A stretch of DNA of 64,000 nucleotides from Diplonema papillatum (GCA_030068145.1 JAPJBO010000114.1:62001-126000); one strand, 5' to 3'. Numbered from the stretch's first letter, positions 40,449 to 51,639 are shown. Notes: a model not told the origin generated them from the letters alone. Translations and numbers: made by a program.

Positions 40449-41700
40449 CAGCACTTCGGGCGGTTGACAGCTCACTGGGTTTGTGGGTGTTCGTTGTGGA
40501 CCCAATATGATGCCTCTCGCGGGGCTGAGTGTGCAACCGCAACCACAGCTGTTCACTTCGTACTGGTCGAAGTTGCGGCGTGACATAAGCGGTGCACTGC
40601 GCTTTTTTTGCCCGCTATAGCAGCTCGCATCACTCATTTACTATTTCTTTCAGAGTCCGGACCCGACGGCTAAGACTCGGAGTCAGAGCGTCATCAGTGG
40701 GTGGTGCTTTACGCGCGAACTGCCCCAAAACTAGTTTGGGAAAGGAGAACGCGGGGGTCCACTGCGCAGATGACGCAGCACTGCTACGGTTTCGGTGTTT
40801 ACGCGGTCTCAGCAGAAACGCCACTTTCTTACCACCGGCACCTAGCTCGCCCGAGCTGCTGCTGTCCCAGTACTGTGCACCGACAACTTTCCAACAATGT
40901 GGTCAGAATAGCCACAACATTAGGTAACGTCAGGAATCCGTTAACAAGGGATAGAAGACAAGGGCGGGCGTGAACGCGGGGGAAACTTAGTTTCGTGTTC
41001 AGGCGGGGGGGTGCAAGCCGTTGTACTTTGGTCTGGCTTTAAGGGAAGTCAAAAGGTTGAAGAACAAGTTGGGGATCTCCGTCGGCGGCTAGTGCATTTT
41101 GTGTTTCCGACGATTCCGTATGGGAGTACAGATTTTCGTGCGTGCTTGTGGGGGCCGGTGGCCCCGGGTGGGATTCCCAGTCACTTTTAGTGGGGAACCC
41201 AAAAACCTGGTTTGGGGGTTTGCACTCTATCTTTATCTTTATCTTGCCAGCCAAGCGACTTCGGAAGCTGCATCCATGAACAGACGACACGAGCCGTGGC
41301 GGTGAAGACGGGGGTGAAAAGAGTAAGTGTACGCAGCAGTGCTACACAGGAAGCACGCATGCAGCAGCTTAGTAAGTCGGGAGCCGCAGTGGCGGGCTGC
41401 GGCGCAAGTAAAGCTGGCGATGGCAAGTAAACGCGTTTCCTCCCGTTCTTTGTGTTTGTGTATCCGGCGACAATCACGCCGGATAGTCGACTGTGGTGGC
41501 ATTATTTTTGATTGTTGTTCGGAGTATCAGGTTGCTTAGATTCGCTGCTAATCTGCTGCGTGGCTGCATGTATTCCCCCTCAAGCCGAGCTCAGGAGAAC
41601 AACTCGGGACGGAGGTGGGTCTTCGACTGTAACAATCCGGTAGCATTCCTGAACCAGTCTCAACCAACAGAATCAAAGAATGTCCATCGCTCCTTCCTCC
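40449..41700. other. Intergenic with repeat fragments
   Basis: A third copy of the 8.6-8.9 kb inverted-repeat motif is at 40845-40922. GTGAACGCGGGGGAAACTTAGTTT (in two parts, 40970-40993) resembles 42649-42677. At about 41221-41244 a CTTTATCTTTATCTT run follows an imperfect hairpin (GGGATTCCC ... GGGGAACCC, about 41170-41200). No gene supported. Confidence 0.4.
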
Positions 41701-41728
41701 TTTCTTTTTGGGCTGGTGACGTGACTTC

Positions 41729-41755
41729 GCATCGTGATCGATGTTCGTTTGTTTG
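41729..41755 (+). repeat. 27-bp direct repeat, left
   Basis: GCATCGTGATCGATGTTCGT followed by TTGTTTG; identical to 42531-42557. The two copies bound the Penelope-like fragment, as expected for a target-site duplication or an element-associated terminal repeat. Confidence 0.85.
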
Positions 41756-42530
41756 ATGTAACGCATTCGTGGTTGGGGTTTATGCAGCTTCGGGATGCCG
41801 TACAGATACGGCAGGATGTTAGAATGCGGGAAATTGTGGGACTTGTTGAAGGCTTGGTGCTGCTGGAGGATGCTTTCAACGGAGCTGTCAAGCTGTTGAT
41901 AGGTTGAGCTCTGCTGTAGCTCATTGCGCACAAGTTCCTTGTACTTCTCTTTGCAGATGAAACCGAAGTCGTGAGAGGTTTTGTCTACAGGGAGAATGAC
42001 AAGATGTTCCTGGAGCTTTTTCAGCGCTCGTAGGGCGTCTCGGAGGTGGGGTTCGTCGGTGTGCGCGTTGAGTGTTCCAAGGACGGCGTCGAACTCCTGA
42101 GTCAACGTTGCAGCGAAGTGTGATGAGACGTTCTCGCTACACTTCCCGAAGTTCAAGTCTACGAACTCTTCGACGTCATGTCGCATCAAGTCGTAGAGCG
42201 ACATCGGGCTGCTTGCGACCCGATACTTTCGTCCCTTGCGGAAAAGGGACAGAAGTGCTTCGTCTGTCTTCAGGCCCGTTGCGAGTCCCAAAGCGTGTCC
42301 GTCATAGTTACTGGACACGGTGTGTTGCTGGCAAGGGCAGACCGACTCTGTTCTCACTGGTTGACTTGTCTCGTAGCTGACTTCCGTGACGTTGCAGACG
42401 AGAGTTGCCAGGGGTGGCTTGAGACGGTTGCTCACCATGAGGTTGTCGAGGACGGCTGGGGTGGGACATGCATTACGAACCCGCGTTCGGGAAAGGAAGC
42501 AATTCTGACTTCGTCCCAGCGGTGGTCATA
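41756..42530 (-). mobile_element. Penelope-like reverse-transcriptase gene fragment
   Basis: The minus frame (ATG at 42438, open back to about 42530) contains the N-terminal part of a Penelope-like element RT: LLSLFRKGRKYRV, LVILPVDKTSHDFGFI, the YKELVRNEL segment, and YLYGIPKLHKPQPRMRYI. The DK and (I/L)PK(L/I)HK motifs are typical of that family. The sequence stops being RT-like immediately after MRYI, where one of two identical 27-bp direct repeats begins (41729-41755); the other copy is at 42531-42557. The catalytic palm (YADD region) and any GIY-YIG endonuclease are absent, so the copy is dead. No companion fragment was found in the window. Confidence 0.75.
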
Positions 42531-42557
42531 GCATCGTGATCGATGTTCGTTTGTTTG
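42531..42557 (+). repeat. 27-bp direct repeat, right
   Basis: Second identical copy of the 27-mer at 41729-41755, on the 5' side (minus strand) of the RT fragment. It is followed by one further GTTT and then unrelated sequence. Confidence 0.85.
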
Positions 42558-42648
42558 TTTGTCGGGATCCAAAACAAGCAATTCATTTTCCGTTTACTTG
42601 CCATCTTAGCCCTAGGGAGCAAGAAATGGGAGGAACCAAGGGCAAGAG

Positions 42649-42760
42649 TGAACGCGGGAGGGGGAAAAACTTAGTTTAATGTTTAGGCAGAACACTGCCT
42701 CGCATGCATGTTTGATGCTAGCATCAAGTCTTCGTCGAAGAAAGTGTAAAATAAAATAGG
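42649..42760 (+). repeat. Fragments of dispersed motifs
   Basis: GAACGCGGGAGGGGGAAAAA and AACTTAGTTTAATGTTTAGG match short motifs at 8178-8215 and 40970-41005. 42708-42745 (GTTTGATGCTAGCATCAAGTC) matches the end of repeat C copy 3 (32728-32770). The stretch lies downstream of the glycoprotein gene. Confidence 0.4.
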
Positions 42761-42905
42761 GGAAAGGGAAAAAGGGTCGCAGGGGGAGGGAGCAGGGCAT
42801 TGCTTGAAGCAACACAGACTGCGGCTTCGTTTTCCTTTGCAGCTTTTTGAGTGTATCGAGTGAACACCTGCTGCTCCAACACGATTGATGATACCTCATG
42901 CTTCT

Positions 42906-43947
42906 CTACCACAGCAACGACGACGCAACGGCGGCAACAACAACAAAGGCCATGGCCAAGGCGGGTCTGCTCCCGCTGCTTTTTTTGGGCTCCTGGTAGC
43001 CTAGGACGCCTGCGTCGATGGTTGTCATATTGGTATCGTCCACCGAGATCAAGATATCGCCTGCAGCAACCGCAATGCTCGTCGAGGTACCGTACCAGTA
43101 CCCGGCCATATACTCATCAGCAACTGAGGCATTCACATGCTCGATGTACAGTGCCCGAATTGCCCGTCGTCGAGCACGAAAGGAACACAGTCTTGTTCCT
43201 GTTGATCTCGGCAACGGCGATTCCGTTGAGCTGGTCACAGCTTGCAGGTGGCAGCACAAATGTGTTGCGGAGAGGGGGGTCTTCCGACGGAGAGAAAACG
43301 GCCACCTCTGTCTGTGCCCCGACTGATGCCACGACGAAGATGCCATCCATGGCTGCAACTGCAACGTTTGTTTGCGTGCCCGAACTCCACCGGTGCATCT
43401 CTTCCGGGTGCGTCGCGTTCGCTGCGATGTTGAAGATAACAGTGGTATCCGTGCACGCGACGCCGAGGATGCCGTCTTCAGCGAGAACGGCGATGTCTAT
43501 TGCTGTACATCTGACTTCCACTCCCCAGTACAAGAAGGTGGGGTCTCGCCTACTCACTGTAACGATAGTTGATGCCACGTACACGTACTCACCCCAAAGT
43601 GCAATTCCAGCGTTGTCCCCAGAGCCACCAGGAAGAAAAGCTCCTCCAAGTGTCTCGGTAAGTATCACCAAATGCGTGGGCGCCGTCTTGTTGTCCTTGG
43701 ACGTGTAGTAAACAGTGTCGTTGTCAGCTGCCAGCGCGGTTAGGTATTGACCGCTGATGCTCTGGGTCGCCGGCGTAAGAGCAACCAGCTGGGCCTTCGA
43801 AGTGTCGACGGATGAATACGTCACGTAATCGACAGAGTCGCCTCTCTGTTCACGACCCACATAGGCCGTATGGCTGCCGTCTGGAACAGCGACGAAGAAC
43901 AGCGGCTCGCCTGCGTTGAGGCTTCCTTGCGTCGGGAGCTCAAGCAT
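42906..43947 (-). pseudogene. Secreted/GPI-type glycoprotein, frameshifted
   Basis: Two overlapping minus frames form one protein. Frame 1 (43947 to about 43140) carries repeated beta-strand-rich segments of 40-50 residues (DNDTVYYTS, GEYVYVAS, EDGILGVACTDTTV, MDGIFVVASVG, INRNKTVFLSCS), resembling propeller blades. Frame 2 (about 43160 to 42906) continues in the same style (YIEHVNASVADEYM, GDILISVDDTN) and ends in a hydrophobic tail (ALAMAFVVVAAVASSLLW) like a GPI-attachment signal. Six N-x-S/T sites suggest secretion. The switch near 43150 has no obvious GT-AG intron, so it is a frameshift mutation, a tiny unrecognised intron or a sequencing error. In-frame hydrophobic codons precede the ATG (ILLAHAAAAVAA), hinting that an upstream exon supplies the signal-peptide start. 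Function unknown. Confidence 0.6.
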
Positions 43948-44278
43948 TGCCGCGACCGCTGCGGCTGCGTGTGCGAGCAGAATGGAATGGGTATGTGCTC
44001 AACACCGCACTGGTCCCGTCTGCGCCGTGTTTCGGTCCTTTAAGCCACGGACACATAAGGCGGACCATCATCAGCGCGGAACCTGAGTGTCTGCAGACAG
44101 TACTGCGGTGTGAGTCTGGTTTGTCAGGCGGCTGTTCGTAGCTCGTCACAGCCAGGACCACCCGTGCTACTAGAGCACAGGCGAATCCGTCACGGGGAGA
44201 AGGCCCCTACAACCGTGTCTGAGCAATCAGTTAAAAAACTCAGGGCACTCTGCGTCTGCGACTCGCTAGGCAGCACTC
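43948..44278. other. Spacer upstream of the glycoprotein gene
   Basis: About 330 bp. The part just above 43947 encodes a hydrophobic stretch in frame with the glycoprotein, with a candidate acceptor (TTGAG|CAC) near 43998. No further exon could be identified. Confidence 0.3.
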
Positions 44279-44692
44279 GAATCCCTTCCCGCTGTTTAGC
44301 GGGTCCACGCCCAGCTTGCTGCACATGACGTGGAAATGGTGCCTGAACACCGGGTCTTGTCTGATCTTTGCGCCGTGTGTTTCCGCAAATTCTTGCAGCT
44401 TCGCTTTGAATGTTTCGAGCCTCTTTTTCAGGGCTTCCATTCTCTCCGCTGACACCGACTCCGCGAGGGCTGCGATGCTGCGATCGGTGGCTTGCTTCTT
44501 GGCGACGTAGCCCTCATTGTTTTCTTCTTTGAGCCCCTTCCCGACCCGCGCGCCTGTCCCCGGTTTCTGGATCTGAACTAGCAACACAATAGTACGCGCG
44601 CGCGGTAAAGACCGGCGCAGGGTGAGACAGCTAAAGTTCGGGGAACAGTAAAGTTCGGGCGAAGCTAAGTTCTGGCGAAGCACAGTTCGGGC
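44279..44692 (-). pseudogene. Partial duplicate of SNF8: promoter plus first codons
   Basis: Near-identical to 40014-40447, covering the SNF8 upstream motif repeats, leader and the first roughly 86 codons; it ends within GKGF where the parent continues with the conserved Trp. A 19-bp deletion just after the ATG puts the remaining SNF8 codons (GYVAKKQATDRSIAAL onward) out of frame with the start codon, and there is a further 1-bp deletion in the leader. With no C-terminal part it cannot make SNF8. Because the upstream region is retained it could be transcribed. Confidence 0.92.
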
Positions 44693-45412
44693 GTCTTTGA
44701 ACAAGGCTGCACCACAGCCTTCGGGCACGTCGATTAGGGGGGTTTAGCTATAAAAAGCTATAGGGTTCCCAGCCCATTTAAGAGACTTTTTGCACGAATT
44801 TCTTCAGTTCCGAAGTTTTCTGAGCTTATTTTGACGTGTTTCCTGCCACCTGCTTTGTGCCCCGTGCACTGAGGCCCTCAGTGAGGCTGCAACCACGCAG
44901 GTGCGGCGAGGGTGGTGCAGCAGGGAACCCTGGGGGGTTGAAGCGAAGCCAATCAGGTCAATGCAGGCTTGTGCGACAAAGGTGCCAGCCGCAGGAGGGG
45001 TACGACCTGAGGCCGCACGGCGTCGAGGTCGTCCAGCTCCTGACGCGAGAGAACATCGGCTTTGCAGTACTCAGTCCTTCACCCGGAGAAGCAGCAGGAC
45101 GGCTACCGGCATAGGCACCACTGGCACGAGGCTTCGGGCAGGCAGGAGCAGGAGCCTCGCCCTTGATAGAGCTCCGTCCTCCGTCCGCAGGCAGAGAACC
45201 TTCGGCACCGGCAAGCTGCCTCAGGCCAACCCCTCTGGGAATGGACACAGGGCGCAGCACGTCCTTCGAGCGAAGAAATCCAAGCCCCACATGGAAGTGG
45301 CTTCCCTTATTGAGCAACAGCGAATGCTCTTCCATGAACCAGAATTACTCTTGTTAGTGTCAAATTGCGAAGTCCACGAAGGCTTTGGTCGGATTTAGCT
45401 GACATGAAACTC
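44693..45412. other. Intergenic, no supported gene
   Basis: GC-rich stretch with overlapping frames on both strands (44836-45114 and 44901-45398 plus; 44958-45335 minus). One minus frame reads LSRQELDDLDAVRPQVVPLL near 45050, which could be a coding relic, but stops flank it. No domain recognised. Confidence 0.35.
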
Positions 45413-48400
45413 CGGTTTGATTTCGTTAATCGTCAACCCCGAAATGGGTAAGCGTTGGATCCAGAAGAAAGTCTTTGTCATCATATCAGCTCGTCAAACC
45501 CGAAGACAATAACTTTTGACATGCGGCTTCTACGGGGAAATCAGGCTGTTAAAAAGCTCGGTTTGATTTCGTTAATCGTCAACCCCGGAATGGGTAAGCG
45601 TTGGATCCAGAAGAAAGTCTTTGTCATCATGTCAGCTCGTCAAACCCGAAGACAATAACTTTTGACATGCGGCTTCTACGGGGAAATCAGGCTGTTAAAA
45701 AGCTCGGTTTGATTTCGTTAATCGTCAACCCCGGAATGGGTAAGCGTTGGATCCAGAAGAAAGTCTTTGTCATCATGTCAGCTCGTCAAACCCGAAGACA
45801 ATAACTTTTGACATGCGGCTTCTACGGGGAAATCAGGCTGTTAAAAAGCTCGGTTTGATTTCGTTAATCGTCAACCCCGGAATGGGTAAGCGTTGGATCC
45901 AGAAGAAAGTCTTTGTCACCATATCAGATCATCAAAACCGAAGACAATAACTTTTGACATGCGGCTTCTACGGGGAAATCAGGCTGTTAAAAAGCTCGGT
46001 TTGATTTCGTTAATCGTCAACCCCGAAATGGGTAAGCGTTGGATCCAGAAGAAAGTCTTTGTCATCATGTCAGCTCGTCAAACCCGAAGACAATAACTTT
46101 TGACATGCGGCTTCTACGGGGAAATCAGGCTGTTAAAAAGCTCGGTTTGATTTCGTTAATCGTCAACCCCGGAATGGGTAAGCGTTGGATCCAGAAGAAA
46201 GTCTTTGTCATCATGTCAGCTCGTCAAACCCGAAGACAATAACTTTTGACATGCGGCTTCTACGGGGAAATCAGGCTGTTAAAAAGCTCGGTTTGATTTC
46301 GTTAATCGTCAACCCCGGAATGGGTAAGCGTTGGATCCAGAAGAAAGTCTTTGTCATCATATCAGATCATCAAAACCGAAGACAATAACTTTTGACATGC
46401 GGCTTCTACGGGGAAGTCAGGCTGTTAAAAAGCTCGGTTTGATTTCGTTAATCGTCAACCCCGGAATGGGTAAGCGTTGGATCCAGAAGAAAGTCTTTGT
46501 CATCATATCAGATCATCAAAACCGAAGACAATAACTTTTGACATGCGGCTTCTACGGGGAAGTCAGGCTGTTAAAAAGCTCGGTTTGATTTCGTTAATCG
46601 TCAACCCCGGAATGGGTAAGCGTTGGATCCAGAAGAAAGTCTTTGTCATCATATCAGATCATCAAAACCGAAGACAATAACTTTTGACATGCGGCTTCTA
46701 CGGGGAAATCAGGCTGTTAAAAAGCTCGGTTTGATTTCGTTAATCGTCAACCCCGAAATGGGTAAGCGTTGGATCCAGAAGAAAGTCTTTGTCATCATGT
46801 CAGCTCGTCAAACCCGAAGACAATAACTTTTGACATGCGGCTTCTACGGGGAAATCAGGCTGTTAAAAAGCTCGGTTTGATTTCGTTAATCGTCAACCCC
46901 GGAATGGGTAAGCGTTGGATCCAGAAGAAAGTCTTTGTCATCATGTCAGCTCGTCAAACCCGAAGACAATAACTTTTGACATGCGGCTTCTACGGGGAAA
47001 TCAGGCTGTTAAAAAGCTCGGTTTGATTTCGTTAATCGTCAACCCCGGAATGGGTAAGCGTTGGATCCAGAAGAAAGTCTTTGTCATCATGTCAGCTCGT
47101 CAAACCCGAAGACAATAACTTTTGACATGCGGCTTCTACGGGGAAATCAGGCTGTTAAAAAGCTCGGTTTGATTTCGTTAATCGTCAACCCCGGAATGGG
47201 TAAGCGTTGGATCCAGAAGAAAGTCTTTGTCATCATATCAGATCATCAAAACCGAAGACAATAACTTTTGACATGCGGCTTCTACGGGGAAGTCAGGCTG
47301 TTAAAAAGCTCGGTTTGATTTCGTTAATCGTCAACCCCGAAATGGGTAAGCGTTGGATCCAGAAGAAAGTCTTTGTCATCATATCAGATCATCAAAACCG
47401 AAGACAATAACTTTTGACATGCGGCTTCTACGGGGAAATCAGGCTGTTAAAAAGCTCGGTTTGATTTCGTTAATCGTCAACCCCGAAATGGGTAAGCGTT
47501 GGATCCAGAAGAAAGTCTTTGTCATCATGTCAGCTCGTCAAACCCGAAGACAATAACTTTTGACATGCGGCTTCTACGGGGAAATCAGGCTGTTAAAAAG
47601 CTCGGTTTGATTTCGTTAATCGTCAACCCCGGAATGGGTAAGCGTTGGATCCAGAAGAAAGTCTTTGTCATCATATCAGATCATCAAAACCGAAGACAAT
47701 AACTTTTGACATGCGGCTTCTACGGGGAAATCAGGCTGTTAAAAAGCTCGGTTTGATTTCGTTAATCGTCAACCCCGAAATGGGTAAGCGTTGGATCCAG
47801 AAGAAAGTCTTTGTCATCATATCAGATCATCAAAACCGAAGACAATAACTTTTGACATGCGGCTTCTACGGGGAAATCAGGCTGTTAAAAAGCTCGGTTT
47901 GATTTCGTTAATCGTCAACCCCGAAATGGGTAAGCGTTGGATCCAGAAGAAAGTCTTTGTCATCATGTCAGATCGTCAAACCCGAAGACAATAACTTTTG
48001 ACATGCGGCTTCTACGGGGAAATCAGGCTGTTAAAAAGCTCGGTTTGATTTCGTTAATCGTCAACCCCGGAATGGGTAAGCGTTGGATCCAGAAGAAAGT
48101 CTTTGTCATCATATCAGATCATCAAAACCGAAGACAATAACTTTTGACATGCGGCTTCTACGGGGAAATCAGGCTGTTAAAAAGCTCGGTTTGATTTCGT
48201 TAATCGTCAACCCCGAAATGGGTAAGCGTTGGATCCAGAAGAAAGTCTTTGTCATCATATCAGATCATCAAAACCGAAGACAATAACTTTTGACATGCGG
48301 CTTCTACGGGGAAATCAGGCTGTTAAAAAGCTCGGTTTGATTTCGTTAATCGTCAACCCCGAAATGGGTAAGCGTTGGATCCAGAAGAAAGTCTTTGTCA

Positions 48401-48749
48401 TCATGTCAGCTCGTCAAACCCGAAGACAATAACTTTTGACATGCGGCTTCTACGGGGAAATCAGGCTGTTAAAAAGCTCGGTTTGATTTCGTTAATCGTC
48501 AACCCCGGAATGGGTAAGCGTTGGATCCAGAAGAAAGTCTTTGTCATCATGTCAGCTCGTCAAACCCGAAGACAATAACTTTTGACATGCGGCTTCTACG
48601 GGGAAATCAGGCTGTTAAAAAGCTCGGTTTGATTTCGTTAATCGTCAACCCCGGAATGGGTAAGCGTTGGATCCAGAAGAAAGTCTTTGTCATCATGTCA
48701 GCTTGTCAAACCCGAAGACAATAACTTTTGACATGCGGCTTCTACGGGT
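45413..48749 (+). repeat. 146-bp satellite, 23 tandem copies
   Basis: The unit (start TTTGATTTCGTTAATCGTC; contains GTTGGATCCAGAAGAAAGTC and GACATGCGGCTTCTACGGGG) repeats every 146 bp exactly with no indel from 45413 to 48749. Copies differ at a few linked positions: (G/A)TCAGCTCGTCAAACC versus ATCAGATCATCAAAACC; CCCGGAATG versus CCCGAAATG; GGGGAAATC versus GGGGAAGTC. Each unit opens a 67-codon frame that runs into the next unit, but 146 is not a multiple of three, so no long protein results and these frames are not genes. The unit length equals nucleosome-core DNA. Flanks are unrelated single-copy sequence. Confidence 0.97.
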
Positions 48750-48868
48750 TCTCAGGAGCGTACACATCGTCAACAAAGCTACAGGCGCAAGTGCCTCCAG
48801 AGTCTCACGAGCGCGTCTCGAAATACGCGTAGCTCAGTTCTCTGCGCAATCACCTGGTCGGAGACGGA

Positions 48869-49117
48869 ATGCCCGAGGAGTTAGCTGCCTCGGTGACATT
48901 GCGTGCCAGTACAAGAACCGAATTCGAGCAAATCACGGAGGCGCTGAAGGCGGCATCTCTCGGGACGCCGAAAAAACGCTCGCGTGTTTTTCTGCAACGC
49001 TTTAGAAAGGCCGGAAAAGCGAGGAGCCACGTCGGACAGCAACCTGATGATTACTTGGTCGGCATGCAGCTTGAGGACCCACTTTCTGGAATCCGTGCTC
49101 TATCTCAGCGCCGGTAA
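48869..49117 (+). CDS. Small hypothetical ORF next to the satellite
   Basis: 82 codons, ATG at 48869 (MPEELAASVTLRASTRTEFE start), with a basic central segment (GTPKKRSRVFLQRFRKAGKARSH). The composition is protein-like, but there is no recognised domain and no homolog in the window. The preceding 100 bp are also open in other frames, so it may be the remnant of a gene truncated by the satellite array. Confidence 0.25.
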   Translation: MPEELAASVTLRASTRTEFEQITEALKAASLGTPKKRSRVFLQRFRKAGKARSHVGQQPDDYLVGMQLEDPLSGIRALSQRR

Positions 49118-49806
49118 CAACCTTGCCCTGTTGACTGAGTACGGAGTCAAGGGACTCTAGTAGGCGGGGTAAAGTAGAAGGGCATCAACTATCTAAAGGG
49201 CCAAATGCCGGTGAAAACTTCGTTCGAAATCCGTTACGTACGTTGTGCACCAGACTCCCCGTTTCGGGAGTCACGAAGCTCTTTTAGTTAGGTCCACGGT
49301 ACCCACAAGTCTTTGTGCACCCGCCGCGCGGAAACGTCCTCTCCCTCTGTCTCGAAGGGAATACCTGCGTTCACGGGAGCTGAGCTGAGCATGAAACGAA
49401 GGAGGTCTGACGCCTAACGGAAAGGGAGGCTGGCAGGAGGAATGCTAGGACAGTCCTCTCTGTTGCTGACGACCATAAGAGAAAGAGCCGAACAGCATTC
49501 AATAATGCTGTGTCTTGGCCCCAGAGTGAGATCGACGAGCACACCAGGGACAACAACAAGCCCGGGTTCCGCGGTTGGGTATCCGCTGCAGGTGTTGAGG
49601 GCTGCTGGGAGACCCTCTCGCATCAAAATCTGCTACGAGCAGTTGCACAGTTGCCTTGAAAGGAATATTTTCACTCGGGACGGGCGTTCTAACGCGTACG
49701 GGTCGACCCCTGGTGTTACTGGGATCAAACCACGTGTTCCGGTAACAAGGAGTCGATTCTCACATATACGCGTTCTGTCATGTGGTAAAATGCTGTGTTG
49801 CTTCAA
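49118..49806. other. Spacer between two satellite arrays
   Basis: No supported gene. Short frames (49442-49849 plus; 49371-49626 minus) overlap. The 3' end grades into the first, diverged unit of the 98-bp array. Confidence 0.4.
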
Positions 49807-51030
49807 GTGGTGTGACTGTCGGTTTAGTCTTCAGCCCACGATAAGTTAGCACAGGCGTCACACCGAAAGGTACTGTGTCGGACCGGGCTGATAACGAAGA
49901 GCTACACGTTCTGCCAAGTGGTGCGACTGTCGGCTAGGAAGTCTTCAGCCCGCGATAAGTTAGCACAGGCGTCACACCGATAGGTACTGTGTCGGACCGG
50001 GCTGAGATATCGAAGGTGGTGCGACTGTCGGCTAGGAAGTCTTCAGCCCACGATAAGTTAGCACAGGCGTCACACCGATAGGTACTGTGTCGGACCGGGC
50101 TGAGATATCGAAGGTGGTGCGACTGTCGGCTAGGAAGTCTTCAGCCCACGATAAGTTAGCACAGGCGTCACACCGATAGGTACTGTGTCGGACCGGGCTG
50201 AGATATCGAAGGTGGTGCGACTGTCGGCTAGGAAGTCTTCAGCCCACGATAAGTTAGCACAGGCGTCACACCGATAGGTACTGTGTCGGACCGGGCTGAG
50301 ATATCGAAGGTGGTGCGACTGTCGGCTAGGAAGTCTTCAGCCCACGATAAGTTAGCACAGGCGTCACACCGATAGGTACTGTGTCGGACCGGGCTGAGAT
50401 ATCGAAGGTGGTGCGACTGTCGGCTAGGAAGTCTTCAGCCCACGATAAGTTAGCACAGGCGTCACACCGATAGGTACTGTGTCGGACCGGGCTGAGATAT
50501 CGAAGGTGGTGCGACTGTCGGCTAGGAAGTCTTCAGCCCACGATAAGTTAGCACAGGCGTCACACCGATAGGTACTGTGTCGGACCGGGCTGAGATATCG
50601 AAGGTGGTGCGACTGTCGGCTAGGAAGTCTTCAGCCCACGATAAGTTAGCACAGGCGTCACACCGATAGGTACTGTGTCGGACCGGGCTGAGATATCGAA
50701 GGTGGTGCGACTGTCGGCTAGGAAGTCTTCAGCCCACGATAAGTTAGCACAGGCGTCACACCGATAGGTACTGTGTCGGACCGGGCTGAGATATCGAAGG
50801 TGGTGCGACTGTCGGCTAGGAAGTCTTCAGCCCACGATAAGTTAGCACAGGCGTCACACCGATAGGTACTGTGTCGGACCGGGCTGAGATATCGAAGGTG
50901 GTGCGACTGTCGGCTAGGAAGTCTTCAGCCCACGATAAGTTAGCACAGGCGTCACACCGATAGGTACTGTGTCGGACCGGGCTGAGATATCGAAGAGCTA
51001 CGCGTTCTGCCAAGTGGTGTCGCTGTATGC
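49807..51030 (+). repeat. 98-bp tandem array, about 10 identical units plus diverged ends
   Basis: Units start at 50015, 50113, 50211, 50309, 50407, 50505, 50603, 50701, 50799 and 50897 (GGTGGTGCGACTGTCGGCTA), exactly 98 bp apart and apparently identical. Two variant units precede them (from 49807 and about 49918); the first has ATAACGAAGAGCTACACGTT, and a similar GAGCTACGCGTTCTGCCAA follows the last unit (50993-51013). Each unit can fold: GGCTAGGAAGTCTTCAGCC hairpin, CCGA...TCGG hairpin, and TCAGCCC pairing with GGGCTGA. No frame is conserved as protein. Confidence 0.95.
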
Positions 51031-51383
51031 GGTTTTGTAAGTGTTGTGGCTGTTGGCTGGGTAGTCTTCGGCCAGCAGTTCGCCGGTGCCGCCTCGCCAC
51101 TCCTGGGGGATGGTCGCAAATTTAGGAAGCCCGTCGTACACGGGGAGCAAAGCCGAATCATAATGCAGATGGAACTGCGGGTGAAAGCGGGACCACGGGG
51201 CTGCGAGACGGTGATGTCCGCCAAATGCGTCCAGCTGCGAGGGGAAGACGACCTGTTGTTGTGGGTGGTGTTGGAATCTTTCGGAAAGGGTGACTTAGTC
51301 CAGGACCAGGAAAGGCAATGGTATTTCCCTGCTCTGGATGGCTGCCGTGACGAATCTAGCTTCTTCGTATCACATGCGGAGAG

Positions 51384-51430
51384 AGAGAGAGAGTGTGTGT
51401 GTGTGTGTGTGTGGGTGTGTGTGTGTGTGG
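51384..51430 (+). repeat. GA/GT microsatellite
   Basis: (GA)n running into (GT)n, interrupted once by GGGT. Simple-sequence repeat. Confidence 0.95.
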
Positions 51431-51636
51431 AGAAAACGACAGTAAGGGTTTGAGGGCCCGTGTGGAAGCGCAGACCACCTGCTAGATAAAACCTGCCTTG
51501 GAAGAGGCACCTTATTACTCGCGGGGGGGGCACTTCTGCGTGCGGGGGGGACCCTCTTCCGTGTGCCTCCACGCGGAAGGAACACTCGGCCACTTTTCAA
51601 AGACCACGGAGGTCAGCGGACCAGGAGCTACCGGAG

Positions 51637-51639
<3 letters not shown>

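Noticed and set aside
45455..49005. Twenty-three 67-codon frames with the start MDPEESLCHH
   Set aside because: Each is a reading of the 146-bp satellite crossing into the next unit; identical by descent of the repeat, not by coding constraint.
45413..51030. CRISPR-like arrays
   Set aside because: Units are whole tandem repeats with no unique spacers, and the DNA is eukaryotic.
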